64,000 nt of DNA from Bacillota bacterium (GCA_023393165.1 JAEWMJ010000032.1:124001-188000), one strand, 5' to 3'; positions 7,874 through 17,245 are shown, counted from the first letter of the stretch. Numbers and translations: made by a program. The notes: a model not told the origin generated them from the sequence alone.

Positions 7874-8836
7874 TTACGCAGCCACTTCTTTCAGTCTTTG
7901 CGCCTTGATAAACTGGTCGAACGCCACCGCGAAGATAAGCACAAGCCCTTTAACAAACTGCTGTACAAATTCGTTGATGGAAAGCATGGTCATGCCGTTT
8001 GTAAGGATACCCATGATCAAAACGCCGATAACCACCATGCCAAGCTTGCCTTGTCCGCCTACAATGCTCACGCCGCCAAGGACAACGGCCGTAATGACGT
8101 CCATTTCATAGCCTGTTCCCGCGTTCGGCTGTCCGCTGTTGATCCTGGCCAGCAGGACGATGCCCGCCAGGGCCGCCATAAAGCCGCCCACCGCATACAC
8201 CAGATACTTGATCTTTTTGACGTTAACGCCCGAAAGCCTGGAAGCTTCTTCATTGCCGCCCACGCCGTAAATATAACGGCCGCTGCGCGTTTTGGTAAGG
8301 AAAATGACTCCGAATACAAATACCGCCGCCATGATCAAAACAGGTATGGGTATGATGCTGATGTACCCCTGCCCCAATATGGTAAAATCGGGATCAAATC
8401 CGAATACCGGCAAACCGCCCGTGATAATGTACGCGACGCCGCGGATGGAGGTCATCATGCCAAGCGTTGCTATGAGAGGCGGAACATTGAGCTGCGCGAT
8501 AAAAAACCCGTTGGCAAGCCCCATGCCCACGCCTACCAGGCACATGACAAGGCAGGCTGCAAACGGATGCACGTTCATTTTGGTCATCAATATGGCAGCG
8601 CCCACGCAGGCAAAGCCCGCGACGGAGCCCACCGAAAGGTCGATGCCGCCGGTCAGCATGACAAACGTCATGCCTACCGAAATGATCCCCACAATCGATA
8701 CCTGCCTTAAAACGTTAAAAATGTTGTCCGCCATCAAAAACCGGTTGGACGCGATTGAAAACCAGACAACCAATGCAACAAGCACAAATATGATGCCGTA
8801 ATTTCCAAGCGTGCTTTTGATTTTTTTCGTATTCAT
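7874..8836 (-). CDS. Sugar ABC transporter permease (RbsC-like), operon 1
   Basis: Membrane subunit of a ribose/xylose-type importer (BPD_transp_2 family), 320 residues with about ten hydrophobic segments. The conserved region GVNVKKIKYLVYAVGGFMAA and the VLGGVSIVGGQGK loop are present. Its ATG overlaps the end of the ATPase gene by 4 bp. A single permease gene implies a homodimer in the membrane, the usual arrangement for this family. Confidence 0.93.
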   Translation of the reverse strand: MNTKKIKSTLGNYGIIFVLVALVVWFSIASNRFLMADNIFNVLRQVSIVGIISVGMTFVMLTGGIDLSVGSVAGFACVGAAILMTKMNVHPFAACLVMCLVGVGMGLANGFFIAQLNVPPLIATLGMMTSIRGVAYIITGGLPVFGFDPDFTILGQGYISIIPIPVLIMAAVFVFGVIFLTKTRSGRYIYGVGGNEEASRLSGVNVKKIKYLVYAVGGFMAALAGIVLLARINSGQPNAGTGYEMDVITAVVLGGVSIVGGQGKLGMVVIGVLIMGILTNGMTMLSINEFVQQFVKGLVLIFAVAFDQFIKAQRLKEVAA

Positions 8837-10332
8837 TGTATACCTCCTATCAGTCCAGAAGCATATTCCAATATGCGCTCTTGTGAAAATTCGTTTCTGT
8901 TAAGTTCGCCGACGATGGACCCGTAACGCATGACCAGGATCCTGTCGGACATACCGATCAGCTCGGGCATTTCTGAAGAAACCATAATAATGCTTTTGCC
9001 TTCGTCATCCGCGAGGGTGCGCATCAATTGGTATATTTCCTGCTTTGCGCCTACGTCGATTCCTCTGGTCGGCTCGTCAAATATCAGGATATCGCAGTCG
9101 GTCGCAAGCATTTTTGCCAGAACGACCTTTTGCTGGTTGCCGCCTGAAAGGTTTTTTAACAGCTGCCTTATGGTAGGCGTTTTGATCCTGAGTTTATCCT
9201 TGTATTCGTTGCTTACCTGAATATCTTTTTTATTGTCGATAAACAATCCCGACTGCACTTTATGAATTGAACTGAATGTGATGTTCTCCTGCACGCTCAG
9301 CCCCAGCAAAACTCCCTGGTTTTTCCTGTCCTCCGGAATCAGGCCGATGCCGTGCCGGAGCGCGTCCCCGGGAGACTTTATTTTGACAGTTTTATCCCTC
9401 AGCGTGAGAGACCCGGTTTGGATTTCATCCGCTCCGTAGACCGCCTGCATCACCTCGGTCCTTCCCGCGCCCACCAGGCCGCCGAATCCAAGTATCTCAC
9501 CCTGCTTTAACTGAAAACTCACATTTTTGATTTTCCGATTGCTGAAATTTTTCACTTCGAGAACAACCGGGCCTTTTTCTTTTTGGCTTTCCGGGAACTT
9601 TTCGCCCAGTTCCCTTCCGACCATATAGGATATCAGCTGTTTTCTGTCGATTTCACCGATTTCTTTGGTCACAATATGCTTTCCGTCGCGCATTACGGTC
9701 ACCCGGTCGCAGATCTCAAAAATTTCTTCCATCCTGTGCGAGATATATATGATCGTAACTTTGTCTTTTTTCAATTTCTGAATAATCTTGAATAATACCT
9801 GGGTTTCTTTATTGGTTAACGGCGCCGTCGGCTCATCCATAATCAATATTTTGGATTTCGCAGAAACAGCCTTTACAATTTCAATGATCTGCTGATAGGC
9901 CACCCCGAGGTCGCATACTCTTGCTTTGGGGTTTAAGTCTATCTCCATTTCCTCCAAATACTTTTTCACTTCCGCGTTCATTGCGTTTATATCTATGAAA
10001 GCGCTTTTTTTTATTTCTTTTCCATAAAAAACATTTTCCGCAACGGTCAGATAGGGCACCAGGTTGAATTCCTGGTAGATGGTCGATATGCCTTTTTCAA
10101 TAGCTTCTATAGGGTTCAGTTTTATAATCCGTTCACCCCGCAGTATGATCTCTCCGCTTGTCGGTTCCAAAGCCCCTGTCAGCATTTTGATAAGCGTAGA
10201 TTTTCCCGCTCCGTTTTCTCCGCACAGCGCGTGAATCTCGCCTTCCACAAACCCCAGAGATACGTCGTCCAACGCTTTTACGCCGGCAAAATATTTGCAT
10301 AGATTTTTGATTTCTACAATATATTCCTGCAT
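8833..10332 (-). CDS. Sugar ABC transporter ATP-binding protein (RbsA-like, two ABC domains), operon 1
   Basis: Energises the importer. The 499-residue protein holds two tandem ABC domains. The first has Walker A GENGAGKST and Walker B ILIMDEPTA; the second has the degenerate P-loop GGLVGAGRTE, the signature LSGGNQQKV and Walker B ILIFDEPTRGID. Such asymmetry is normal for RbsA/MglA. GGAGGG precedes its ATG, and it lies 98 bp after the binding-protein gene with a strong hairpin between. Confidence 0.95.
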   Translation of the reverse strand: MQEYIVEIKNLCKYFAGVKALDDVSLGFVEGEIHALCGENGAGKSTLIKMLTGALEPTSGEIILRGERIIKLNPIEAIEKGISTIYQEFNLVPYLTVAENVFYGKEIKKSAFIDINAMNAEVKKYLEEMEIDLNPKARVCDLGVAYQQIIEIVKAVSAKSKILIMDEPTAPLTNKETQVLFKIIQKLKKDKVTIIYISHRMEEIFEICDRVTVMRDGKHIVTKEIGEIDRKQLISYMVGRELGEKFPESQKEKGPVVLEVKNFSNRKIKNVSFQLKQGEILGFGGLVGAGRTEVMQAVYGADEIQTGSLTLRDKTVKIKSPGDALRHGIGLIPEDRKNQGVLLGLSVQENITFSSIHKVQSGLFIDNKKDIQVSNEYKDKLRIKTPTIRQLLKNLSGGNQQKVVLAKMLATDCDILIFDEPTRGIDVGAKQEIYQLMRTLADDEGKSIIMVSSEMPELIGMSDRILVMRYGSIVGELNRNEFSQERILEYASGLIGGIQ

Positions 10333-10372
10333 CCTGTTCCCTCCGTTTTATCGATACCGGACCAGTTTTATT

Positions 10373-10402
10373 CCGCCGCGCCGCTTAAAAGCGGCGCGGC
10401 GG
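10373..10402. promoter_or_regulatory. Intercistronic stem-loop between binding protein and ATPase, operon 1
   Basis: A perfect GC-rich inverted repeat: CCGCCGCGCCGC pairs with GCGGCGCGGCGG around TTAAAA. No T-run follows on the minus strand. Hairpins here commonly protect the binding-protein mRNA and reduce downstream expression, giving excess binding protein over ATPase. A similar hairpin lies at 60189-60209. Confidence 0.7.
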
Positions 10403-10430
10403 ATAGAGTTTAAGTTACATATAATGAATA

Positions 10431-11501
10431 TCAGCCCTTTGGAACAAACTTGCCGCTGACGACGTCTTCCTGCCACACCGGGGTCATGTTGAAGAGGTTG
10501 ACCGGCGCTTCGTCCGGAATGCCGTTTGCAAGCATATCCGCAATCGCGCTGACGCAATCCACGCCCGTTGTGTAAGGCTCAAGATCAACTGTCGCTCTGT
10601 AAACGCTGCCTTCTTCCTTCATCTTTTCGATCGCTTCGGGAGTCGCGTCTCCGCCGCCGATATAGAAATCATCGGTGTTTTTGCCCATGGCTTTTACGGC
10701 TTCATACGCTCCCAGCGGCCCGGCGTCGTTGTTTCCCGTAATGACCTTTACGTCCGGATACTGCTGGAGTACGTCTTCAGCGATCTTCATGCCTTTTTCC
10801 GGATTATCCCCGGCCTGGCGGGCAACAACCTCGGATTCAGGGCACAGCTTCTCGATGGTATCCTGGATGCCGTTGCCTCTCTGTACGACCGCTTCCACGT
10901 TATCCTGCGAGATGATCAGAACCTGGGCTTTTCCGCCGAGTTTTTCATTAATCCATTTGGCGGCGTTTTCACCGATAACAACTCCGTATTTATATTCGTC
11001 CAGCGTGAAGATGGAGTTTGCGTTCTCGATGACCTGTGCGAAAGAGATCACGATAATTCCCTGGGATTTCAGTTTGTCAACAACCTGAACCAGCGCGTTG
11101 GAGTCGATCGGGCATGCGATGACGGCGTTTACACCCTGATTTGCAAAGTTTTCAAAATCCGACACCTGTTTTGCAACGTCGTATTTCGCGTCGACCGGAA
11201 TGAGTTCGTAGCCAAGCTCGTCGCATTTTGCCTGGCAGCCGTTCATTACAGATACAAAATACGGATTTGCAAGCTGCGGTATGGACATGCCGATCTTTAT
11301 CTTTTCCCCGGCTGCAGGAGCCTTGGATTCGGCAGCCGCCGACGCTTCCTGAGATGCCGGTTCTGCTGCCGATGCGGACGCTGACTGCTCGGACGACGCC
11401 GACGCACCCGGAAGCGTGGGAGTCGTTGAACACGATGTCAGCAGGAATGCAAAAACGCAGACAACTGCAATGATGAGTGTTAATGTTTTGCCAGTTTTCA
11501 T
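10431..11501 (-). CDS. Sugar ABC transporter substrate-binding lipoprotein (RbsB-like), operon 1
   Basis: Extracellular sugar receptor of 356 residues. The signal peptide ends in the lipobox LLTSC with lipidated Cys24, followed by an S/A/E-rich linker (~residues 25-65) and a periplasmic-binding-protein type 1 domain beginning KIKIGMSIPQLANPYF. Ligand-contact motifs VITGNNDAGPLGAYEA and YIGGGDATPEA are present. GGAGGAA lies before the ATG. It is the second gene of the operon, 35 bp after lacI. Confidence 0.94.
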   Translation of the reverse strand: MKTGKTLTLIIAVVCVFAFLLTSCSTTPTLPGASASSEQSASASAAEPASQEASAAAESKAPAAGEKIKIGMSIPQLANPYFVSVMNGCQAKCDELGYELIPVDAKYDVAKQVSDFENFANQGVNAVIACPIDSNALVQVVDKLKSQGIIVISFAQVIENANSIFTLDEYKYGVVIGENAAKWINEKLGGKAQVLIISQDNVEAVVQRGNGIQDTIEKLCPESEVVARQAGDNPEKGMKIAEDVLQQYPDVKVITGNNDAGPLGAYEAVKAMGKNTDDFYIGGGDATPEAIEKMKEEGSVYRATVDLEPYTTGVDCVSAIADMLANGIPDEAPVNLFNMTPVWQEDVVSGKFVPKG

Positions 11502-11528
11502 TATATTCCTCCAATTAATTATTATTTT

Positions 11529-11550
11529 CTATACGCCTAGGCGTGTATAG
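11529..11550. promoter_or_regulatory. Inverted repeat at the lacI / binding-protein junction
   Basis: The core ACGCCTAGGCGT (11533-11544) is a perfect 12-bp palindrome flanked by CTAT and ATAG arms offset by 2 bp. It overlaps the lacI stop codon 30 bp before the binding-protein gene. It could be an operator for internal control or an mRNA hairpin; nothing else decides. Confidence 0.35.
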
Positions 11551-12550
11551 ACTTTACAGATTCCCGGATCTTAAGCTCGGTGTCCAGATAAATCACCTTA
11601 TCTTCCATCTCGCATCCGTTTATTTTTTGGATCAGGATATCAAGCGTTTTCCTGCAAATCTCATTGATCGGCTGGGCCACAGTGGAAATAGGCGTTTGGG
11701 CCAGCGAAGAAAACATCATATCGTCGTAGCCCACCACCGAGATATCGGCCGGGACCCTGACGTTCCGCTCCTGCATCCGCTTGATCACTCCCATCGCCAT
11801 AATGTCGTTGATTACCACGATCACATCCGGCCGCTGGTCGATAATGTCGTCCGCAACGGTATAGGCCGCGTCGAAATTCAGGTCCTTTACCGAAAACATC
11901 AGGGATTCGTCGATGGTCATCCCCGCCTCGTCCATCGCCCGCTGAAAGCCCTGATACCGGAGCCTGACGAATAAATAGGACATGCTGGAAGACAGGAACG
12001 CGATCCTTTTCATGCCGCAGGATATCAGGTATTTTACAATCTCGTATTCTCCTTTTTCCAGGTCCGTCATCACACAGGTTTCGCTGTACCCGGCGTAAAT
12101 GTCCGTACAGAATACAAAAGGTATTTTTGCCTGCCTCAGTTTGAGCAAGTGGCTTGTCTCGGGCTTTTCCACAATCGACGGAACGACGATAACGCCCTGC
12201 GCATTTCTTCCGAGAAACAGATCGATATACTCTTTTTCCCGCCGCATGCTGTTGTTTGTGATACCAAGCAGCACGCTGTAGCCCGCTTTTTCCGCTTCTA
12301 TGTTTATCCTGTCCACCAGGGCGGCAAAAAAGGGGTTTATGACATGGGGAACGGTCAGCCCGATGCAAAAACTGTTTTTTGTAACCAGGCTCCTGGCCGA
12401 AAGATTCGGCGTATAATTCAGCATCCTGGCAATTTCAAGAACCCTTTTTTTAGTCTCCTCGTTGATCCCCCTTTTGTTGTTCAAAGCCATGGATACCGTT
12501 CCGGTTGATACCTCGGCCTTTTTGGCAATGTCTTTAATTGTAGCCTTCAT
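11537..12550 (-). CDS. LacI-family transcriptional repressor of sugar operon 1
   Basis: A 337-residue repressor. The helix-turn-helix is at the N-terminus (IKDIAKKAEVSTGTVSMALNNK) with hinge helix ARMLNYTPNLSARSLV, followed by a periplasmic-binding-protein-like ligand domain. The start MKATIKD was chosen because it begins the family domain; the upstream 18 codons have no family match. It is the first gene of the operon and two matching AT-rich CG-centred palindromes lie just upstream, so autoregulation is likely. Inducer probably the imported sugar or its phosphate. Confidence 0.92.
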   Translation of the reverse strand: MKATIKDIAKKAEVSTGTVSMALNNKRGINEETKKRVLEIARMLNYTPNLSARSLVTKNSFCIGLTVPHVINPFFAALVDRINIEAEKAGYSVLLGITNNSMRREKEYIDLFLGRNAQGVIVVPSIVEKPETSHLLKLRQAKIPFVFCTDIYAGYSETCVMTDLEKGEYEIVKYLISCGMKRIAFLSSSMSYLFVRLRYQGFQRAMDEAGMTIDESLMFSVKDLNFDAAYTVADDIIDQRPDVIVVINDIMAMGVIKRMQERNVRVPADISVVGYDDMMFSSLAQTPISTVAQPINEICRKTLDILIQKINGCEMEDKVIYLDTELKIRESVKSIHA

Positions 12551-12577
12551 ATCGCCCTTTCCTGAATAAAAATTTCT

Positions 12578-12595
12578 ATTTAAAACGTTTAAAAT
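12578..12595. promoter_or_regulatory. LacI-type operator 1
   Basis: ATTTAAAACGTTTAAAAT is a CG-centred palindrome matching in 8 of 9 pairs. It lies 28 bp upstream of the lacI start. It shares the half-site GTTTAAAAT with the site at 12665-12684. Confidence 0.6.
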
Positions 12596-12664
12596 GGCAA
12601 GCAAAAAAAAACTTGTTATTTTAAAGTTTTCTTTGTTGTTAAGATTTCAGGTACCAAATTTTTT

Positions 12665-12684
12665 AATTTTAATCGTTTAAAATT
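12665..12684. promoter_or_regulatory. LacI-type operator 2
   Basis: AATTTTAATCGTTTAAAATT is symmetric in 9 of 10 pairs about a central CG, 88 bp (about 8 helical turns) from the operator at 12578. It lies about 30 bp upstream of the divergent araC -35 box, so a looped repressor could control both directions. Confidence 0.6.
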
Positions 12685-12713
12685 TTACTTACATGAACAG
12701 GTTATCATTTAAG

Positions 12714-12742
12714 TTGATTATACTGTATGTGTATGTCATAAT
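12714..12742 (+). promoter_or_regulatory. Promoter of the PocR-AraC regulator gene
   Basis: TTGATT (12714-12719), a 17-bp spacer, and CATAAT (12737-12742). The gene starts 51 bp downstream. Confidence 0.6.
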
Positions 12743-12792
12743 AATAGCAGATCAATACTACGTTTTAGCATAATCGTACTCGGGGTGTAAAC

Positions 12793-13653
12793 ATGGGTTT
12801 TCAGATCAACGTTAATCAGCTCGTGCCTCTTTTAAAAAACTTTCATACGATCACCAGGGTCAGGACAGCCCTGTTCAGCAGTTCATATGAAGAAGTTGTA
12901 CATTATCCGCTTGTACAAAGTGAATTTTGTTCCCGTATCCGCAGCACGGAAGACGGCTTTGCCCGCTGCATGCATTGCGACAGGGTCGCCTTTGAAAAAA
13001 GCGCAAAATCGGAAGGTCCATACACATATTTTTGCCATGCGGGCTTGATGGAATCGATCGTCTCCATCCGGGACGACAACAAAAAAAACATCGCCTATCT
13101 GATGATCGGCCAATTTTTGCCGGACACGCATCCCATAGACGAATTGTGGAAAAAAACAAGCCGGTCCTGCCGAGAATACGCATCTATTGAGGACCTTAAA
13201 AAATGGTATTACAGCCTGCCTGTGCTCTCGGCGGACCAGATAGAAGCCAGCACGCAGATCATGCGCGTTTGCGCCTCCTACATATGGCTGAAGCAGTATG
13301 TTCTTTTATCGAATACTGAGATCTTCAACACCATTGCGGGCTATATTGCAAAGAATCTTACAGAGGAAATAACCGCTGATGCAATCGCGAGGGAGCTCTT
13401 GATCCCCCGAAACAAAATCTTTGCCTCCGTAAAGCATTCGACGGGCATGAGCCTTGGAAAGTATATCAGCATGGAACGTATGAGCCTGGCAAAAACTCTT
13501 CTTGAAACAACGGACAGCGCCGTTTCTGAAATTGCTTTTTTGTGCGGAGTAGACGATTTCAATTATTTTACCCGGCTGTTCAAACAAACTTACGGCCAGT
13601 CTCCGCGGGAATACAGAAAAGCGCTGGTGAAAAAACCAGAGTCAGGCTGCTGA
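12793..13653 (+). CDS. AraC-family regulator with PocR sensory domain
   Basis: A 286-residue one-component regulator. Residues ~10-165 match the PocR domain, including the conserved Cys pattern FCSRI..., ARCMHCD and YFCHAGL. Two AraC helix-turn-helix motifs occupy ~185-280 (ITADAIARELLIP and VSEIAFLCGVDDFNYFTRLFKQTYGQSPREYR). PocR domains are proposed to sense small diols or related metabolites, and PocR itself controls pdu microcompartments. The gene is divergent from sugar operon 1 and its stop lies 21 bp from the convergent GH20 gene. It may control operon 1 or the BMC operon 11 kb away; the sequence does not decide. Confidence 0.9.
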   Translation: MGFQINVNQLVPLLKNFHTITRVRTALFSSSYEEVVHYPLVQSEFCSRIRSTEDGFARCMHCDRVAFEKSAKSEGPYTYFCHAGLMESIVSIRDDNKKNIAYLMIGQFLPDTHPIDELWKKTSRSCREYASIEDLKKWYYSLPVLSADQIEASTQIMRVCASYIWLKQYVLLSNTEIFNTIAGYIAKNLTEEITADAIARELLIPRNKIFASVKHSTGMSLGKYISMERMSLAKTLLETTDSAVSEIAFLCGVDDFNYFTRLFKQTYGQSPREYRKALVKKPESGC

Positions 13654-13674
13654 CAAAGCCTAACTACAGGTATA

Positions 13675-15285
13675 TTAAATTTTTATGCCGTCGGATTTGT
13701 TATAGCCCTCAACCGGATTATACTTCCGGTATTCCCTCATCGCAGGGTGTTCTCCGGGCTCAAAAAGCCGGAGCATGGAAGCGTACGGGGTCTTTTGCCT
13801 CCTTAAATACGCTTCCCGGCGGGCATGCCTGATATTCAACCGGTCAAGGCGCTTTTCAAAAAGGACCACTCGCTTTAAAAAATCCCGGTAATCCTTTTTT
13901 TCAGGTACAGTCCAGGCGGATTCGGCCGCGGCCAATATCCTGGGATACATCTGCCAGTCGATGCGGGCAAGGTCATATACGGCTTCGGTCCAGAGCGCGG
14001 CTTCAACGCCGATCACGTTTTCCTGGCCGTTTTTGTCAAATTCCTTTTCGCCCGCGCCAGCTTCATAGCTGTTTTGCAGGCCCATTATTCCAAAAGGATA
14101 GTCCAGATAATATCCTCCGATGGACGAATAAATTGCCTGCCTGCCCCCGTTGACCTGCCTTACCGTCTCCTTTTTGTTGCCATACCAATACTGGCATATA
14201 ATATCTTTGTCTGTGTTTTCTGAGAGTCCGTCGTTCCACACAATGACCTTAAAGCCCCTGGATTTCAGGTGGCCGGCCAAGCGGTTGACAAAATAACCAA
14301 GGAGTTCCCGCTCGTCCTTCAGCCCGTTTTCTTTCATCCTGAGCCGGCAGGCGGGGCATTTTTTCCAGGACGACCTGTCCGTTTCGTCCGCACCGATATG
14401 AAAATACCGGCAGGGAAACAGCGGCGCGATCTCGTCCAGGATATCAAATATCATGCCGTACGAACTTTCCCTGCCCGCGCAAACGATCGGATTCTGGCTG
14501 TTTGCGCCCGTATCCGTTTTAAACGGCCCGCCGAAGCAGGAAAGCTGCGGATAAGCCGCAAGCATTGCGGCGCAGTGCCCCGGCAGATCGATCTCCGGGA
14601 TCACCTCTATGCCTCTTTGGGCGGCATAAGCGACTACTTCTTGAATATCGTCCTTTGTGTAATACCCTTCATACGGTTTTTGGTTTGCATATTTTGCGCC
14701 CCATAACCAGCCGTATACAAGGGTCCCCTCCCGCTTTGCGCCCTTTTCCGTCAGGCCGGGGTACCGGCCGGACTCTATCCGCCAGCCCTGTGAATCGGTC
14801 AGATGCCAGTGGAAGCGGTTGAGTTTCAGCATGGCCATTCTGTCTAGGACCTGCTTTATGATATTCACGTCAAAAAAATGCCTGGACACGTCCAGCAGCA
14901 GCCCCCTATGGAAAAAACGCGGAGCGTCCAGAATCTCAACAAAAGGAACGGGCACGCTGTCCGTGACGCCGGCTGTCTCCGTTTCCGGGGGAAGCAATTG
15001 CCGGAAGGTCTGCGCTCCATAAAAAAGGCCGGTATTGCTGCGGGCGGAGATGCGGATACCCGACGCGTCCACGCTGAGGCTGTAGCCTTCTTCTTCCTTA
15101 ACGGAATTGGAAAGGGAAAGGGCGATATCTCCGCCGCCGCCCCTCTTCAGGCCCGTCAGATTCATGATAAATTCAGCCGCGAAGTTTTTTGCGCCGCTGA
15201 ATGTTACCTCCGAACGTTTGGTCAGTATATACGAGCCTTCCTTTTGTATGAAATGCTTTGGCAGTGGTATGATTGGTATATCCAT
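13675..15285 (-). CDS. Beta-N-acetylhexosaminidase, GH20
   Basis: Removes terminal N-acetylglucosamine or N-acetylgalactosamine from glycans by substrate-assisted catalysis. The 536-residue protein has the N-terminal GH20b domain (~1-120) and the TIM barrel starting at RFFHRGLLLDVSRHFF. The catalytic Asp-Glu pair is in HIGADETDRSSW. There is no signal peptide, so it probably acts in the cytoplasm on imported oligosaccharides, or is released by another route. GAGGAG precedes the ATG. It is a single-gene unit converging on the PocR-AraC gene. Confidence 0.93.
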   Translation of the reverse strand: MDIPIIPLPKHFIQKEGSYILTKRSEVTFSGAKNFAAEFIMNLTGLKRGGGGDIALSLSNSVKEEEGYSLSVDASGIRISARSNTGLFYGAQTFRQLLPPETETAGVTDSVPVPFVEILDAPRFFHRGLLLDVSRHFFDVNIIKQVLDRMAMLKLNRFHWHLTDSQGWRIESGRYPGLTEKGAKREGTLVYGWLWGAKYANQKPYEGYYTKDDIQEVVAYAAQRGIEVIPEIDLPGHCAAMLAAYPQLSCFGGPFKTDTGANSQNPIVCAGRESSYGMIFDILDEIAPLFPCRYFHIGADETDRSSWKKCPACRLRMKENGLKDERELLGYFVNRLAGHLKSRGFKVIVWNDGLSENTDKDIICQYWYGNKKETVRQVNGGRQAIYSSIGGYYLDYPFGIMGLQNSYEAGAGEKEFDKNGQENVIGVEAALWTEAVYDLARIDWQMYPRILAAAESAWTVPEKKDYRDFLKRVVLFEKRLDRLNIRHARREAYLRRQKTPYASMLRLFEPGEHPAMREYRKYNPVEGYNKSDGIKI

Positions 15286-15517
15286 TTTTTCTCCTCTTCC
15301 GGTTTTTGGTTCCGGCCTGAAATGATGAAAATCACAGAGGTCTTTTTCCTATACACTTATAATATATAAAAATAACGCGATTTGTAACTTAAATCTTCCC
15401 AATGGCCCCGCCCCGGGTGCTGCGCGTGTTTTTTGAGGCGGCGCCTCTTCTCCAAACCCGTATTTTGTTGTATACTGTAATTAACGCAATTTAATATAGT
15501 AACAAGGAAAACCGTCA

Positions 15518-17245
15518 ATGAAGGCAAACGATATATTTTTAAAAACTATATACAACCGTTATCTGATGCCCACAATCCTTTCCGTCCTGGGCGGAACGGT
15601 GAACGTTTTTATCGACGGCATCCTGGTCGGCCGGAGCCTTGGGGAAAATGGGCTTGCGGCGATTAATTTATGCATGCCCGTATACCTGGTTTTCTGCACG
15701 ATAGGCGCTCTGATAGCGGCGGGCGCATCCATAGTGTCCTCGCGTGAAATCGGGCGGCACAATATCGAAAAAAGCTACGGCGTTTTCAAGTCGGCGATCC
15801 TGATATCCGCCGTATGCGCAATCGGCATCAGCGCTGTGGGGTCTGTTTTTGTCGGTCCCCTGGCCGTTTCATTAAGCGGGACGTCCGGTCTTCTCCCCAT
15901 GGTAAAAACCTACCTGGAAATCATTTTTATAGTCTGCCTCCCAAAGTTTCTTTTGTATATCCCTTATTACTATTTGAGCCTTGACGGCAAAAATAAAAAA
16001 GTATCGTTTATCATGCTGACGCTGGCAGCGCTGAACGTCCTGTTCGACGCGCTGTTCTTATTCGCGCTGCGCATGGGCATAGCCGGAGCCGCATACGCGA
16101 ATATACTGGCGACAACGTTTGCCTGCGTTATGGGATTTTTATATCTCCAGAAAAAAGACAGCAATTTCCGCATCAGACGGCAGAAGGCAAGCTTGCATGA
16201 GGCGGGCGCGATCATAAAAAACGGGAGCCCTGTTGCCCTGGACAACCTGTTTACGGCGCTGCGCGTGATAACGCTCAATTCCATACTGCTGGCGGCGGGC
16301 GGCAGCGCGTATGTTTCGGTTTTCGCGGTGGCGACCTGCATCGGCGAATTCATGCTCTGCATATTATACGGCATACCGCAAACCGCGTCGTCCATCATAG
16401 GCATTTACTGCGGCGAGCAGGATAACGGCGGCATACGGATCCTGGTCAGGCGGCAGTTCCGGTCGGGCCTCATAATCATGGCGGCGGCTTCCGCACTGAT
16501 TATTCTGTTTTCAAACAATATCGGTTCTCTTTTCGGCGTTGCCGGGAACGCAGCGCCCGCGCTGATCTGCCTTGCCTCAAGCCTCGTGTTTGCTCAGATC
16601 AACAGCAATATGACGTTTTATTACAACAGCGTGGGGCGGATCGCCATTGCCAATACGATCACCATAGCAAGGGTGTTTGTTTTCGCAGTGGCCGCGGCGC
16701 TGTGCCTGTCTCCATTCGGCGGGGCCGTCTGGCTGTTTTACCCTTTAGCCGAAGCCGCGACCCTGCTTATGTGGCTGATCGTTGTGAAGGTGATTTCCCA
16801 AAGGAACAAACGCCTATCTCCCATATTGCTTCTTGACGACAGCCTGGAGAAAAAAGGCAGTACGCTTAATTTCTCCGTAAAAACGGAAGCGGGCGCGATT
16901 TGCGAGGCAAGTTCAAAAATTACCGGGTTTTGCGAAGCGAACGGGCTGTCCCCCAACCAGACCATGACGATCAGCCTGGCGATCGAGGAAATGCTGGTCA
17001 TCAATACAAACAAATGCTTCGGCAACCGGCCCGGCGGTTCTATCGACGTGCGGGTATTCCATCTGGAAGACTTGACCGGGATCAGGTTCCGTTACGGCGG
17101 AGCGCTGTTCAACCCGGTGGAATACGCCCAGAGCGACGACGACATCATGGGCGATACAATGGGCATAAAAATGATCGTGAGTATGGCAAAGGTTGTCCGG
17201 TATCAGAGTACCTTCGGCGTCAACAGTTTAATCATACTGATCTAA
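15518..17245 (+). CDS. MATE transporter fused to a degenerate HATPase domain (fusion 1)
   Basis: Residues ~10-430 form a MATE-type membrane protein with about twelve hydrophobic segments (start NRYLMPTILSVLGGTVNVF, second half near NGSPVALDNLF). Residues ~445-575 form an RsbW/SpoIIAB-like HATPase domain. In that domain the N-box reads IEEMLVIN, so Ile495 stands where RsbW-type kinases have the Mg-binding Asn. The G1 box reads YGGALFNP, with Tyr526 in place of the conserved Asp. The later MGIKMI glycine loop remains. It may therefore bind partners without working as a kinase. The stop overlaps by 4 bp that of the convergent anti-sigma-factor gene. Transported substrate unknown. Confidence 0.85.
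   Translation: MKANDIFLKTIYNRYLMPTILSVLGGTVNVFIDGILVGRSLGENGLAAINLCMPVYLVFCTIGALIAAGASIVSSREIGRHNIEKSYGVFKSAILISAVCAIGISAVGSVFVGPLAVSLSGTSGLLPMVKTYLEIIFIVCLPKFLLYIPYYYLSLDGKNKKVSFIMLTLAALNVLFDALFLFALRMGIAGAAYANILATTFACVMGFLYLQKKDSNFRIRRQKASLHEAGAIIKNGSPVALDNLFTALRVITLNSILLAAGGSAYVSVFAVATCIGEFMLCILYGIPQTASSIIGIYCGEQDNGGIRILVRRQFRSGLIIMAAASALIILFSNNIGSLFGVAGNAAPALICLASSLVFAQINSNMTFYYNSVGRIAIANTITIARVFVFAVAAALCLSPFGGAVWLFYPLAEAATLLMWLIVVKVISQRNKRLSPILLLDDSLEKKGSTLNFSVKTEAGAICEASSKITGFCEANGLSPNQTMTISLAIEEMLVINTNKCFGNRPGGSIDVRVFHLEDLTGIRFRYGGALFNPVEYAQSDDDIMGDTMGIKMIVSMAKVVRYQSTFGVNSLIILI

Noticed and set aside
7898..8710. Plus-strand frame opposite the operon 1 permease
   Set aside because: His/Asp/Lys-rich antisense translation typical of shadows under membrane-protein genes.
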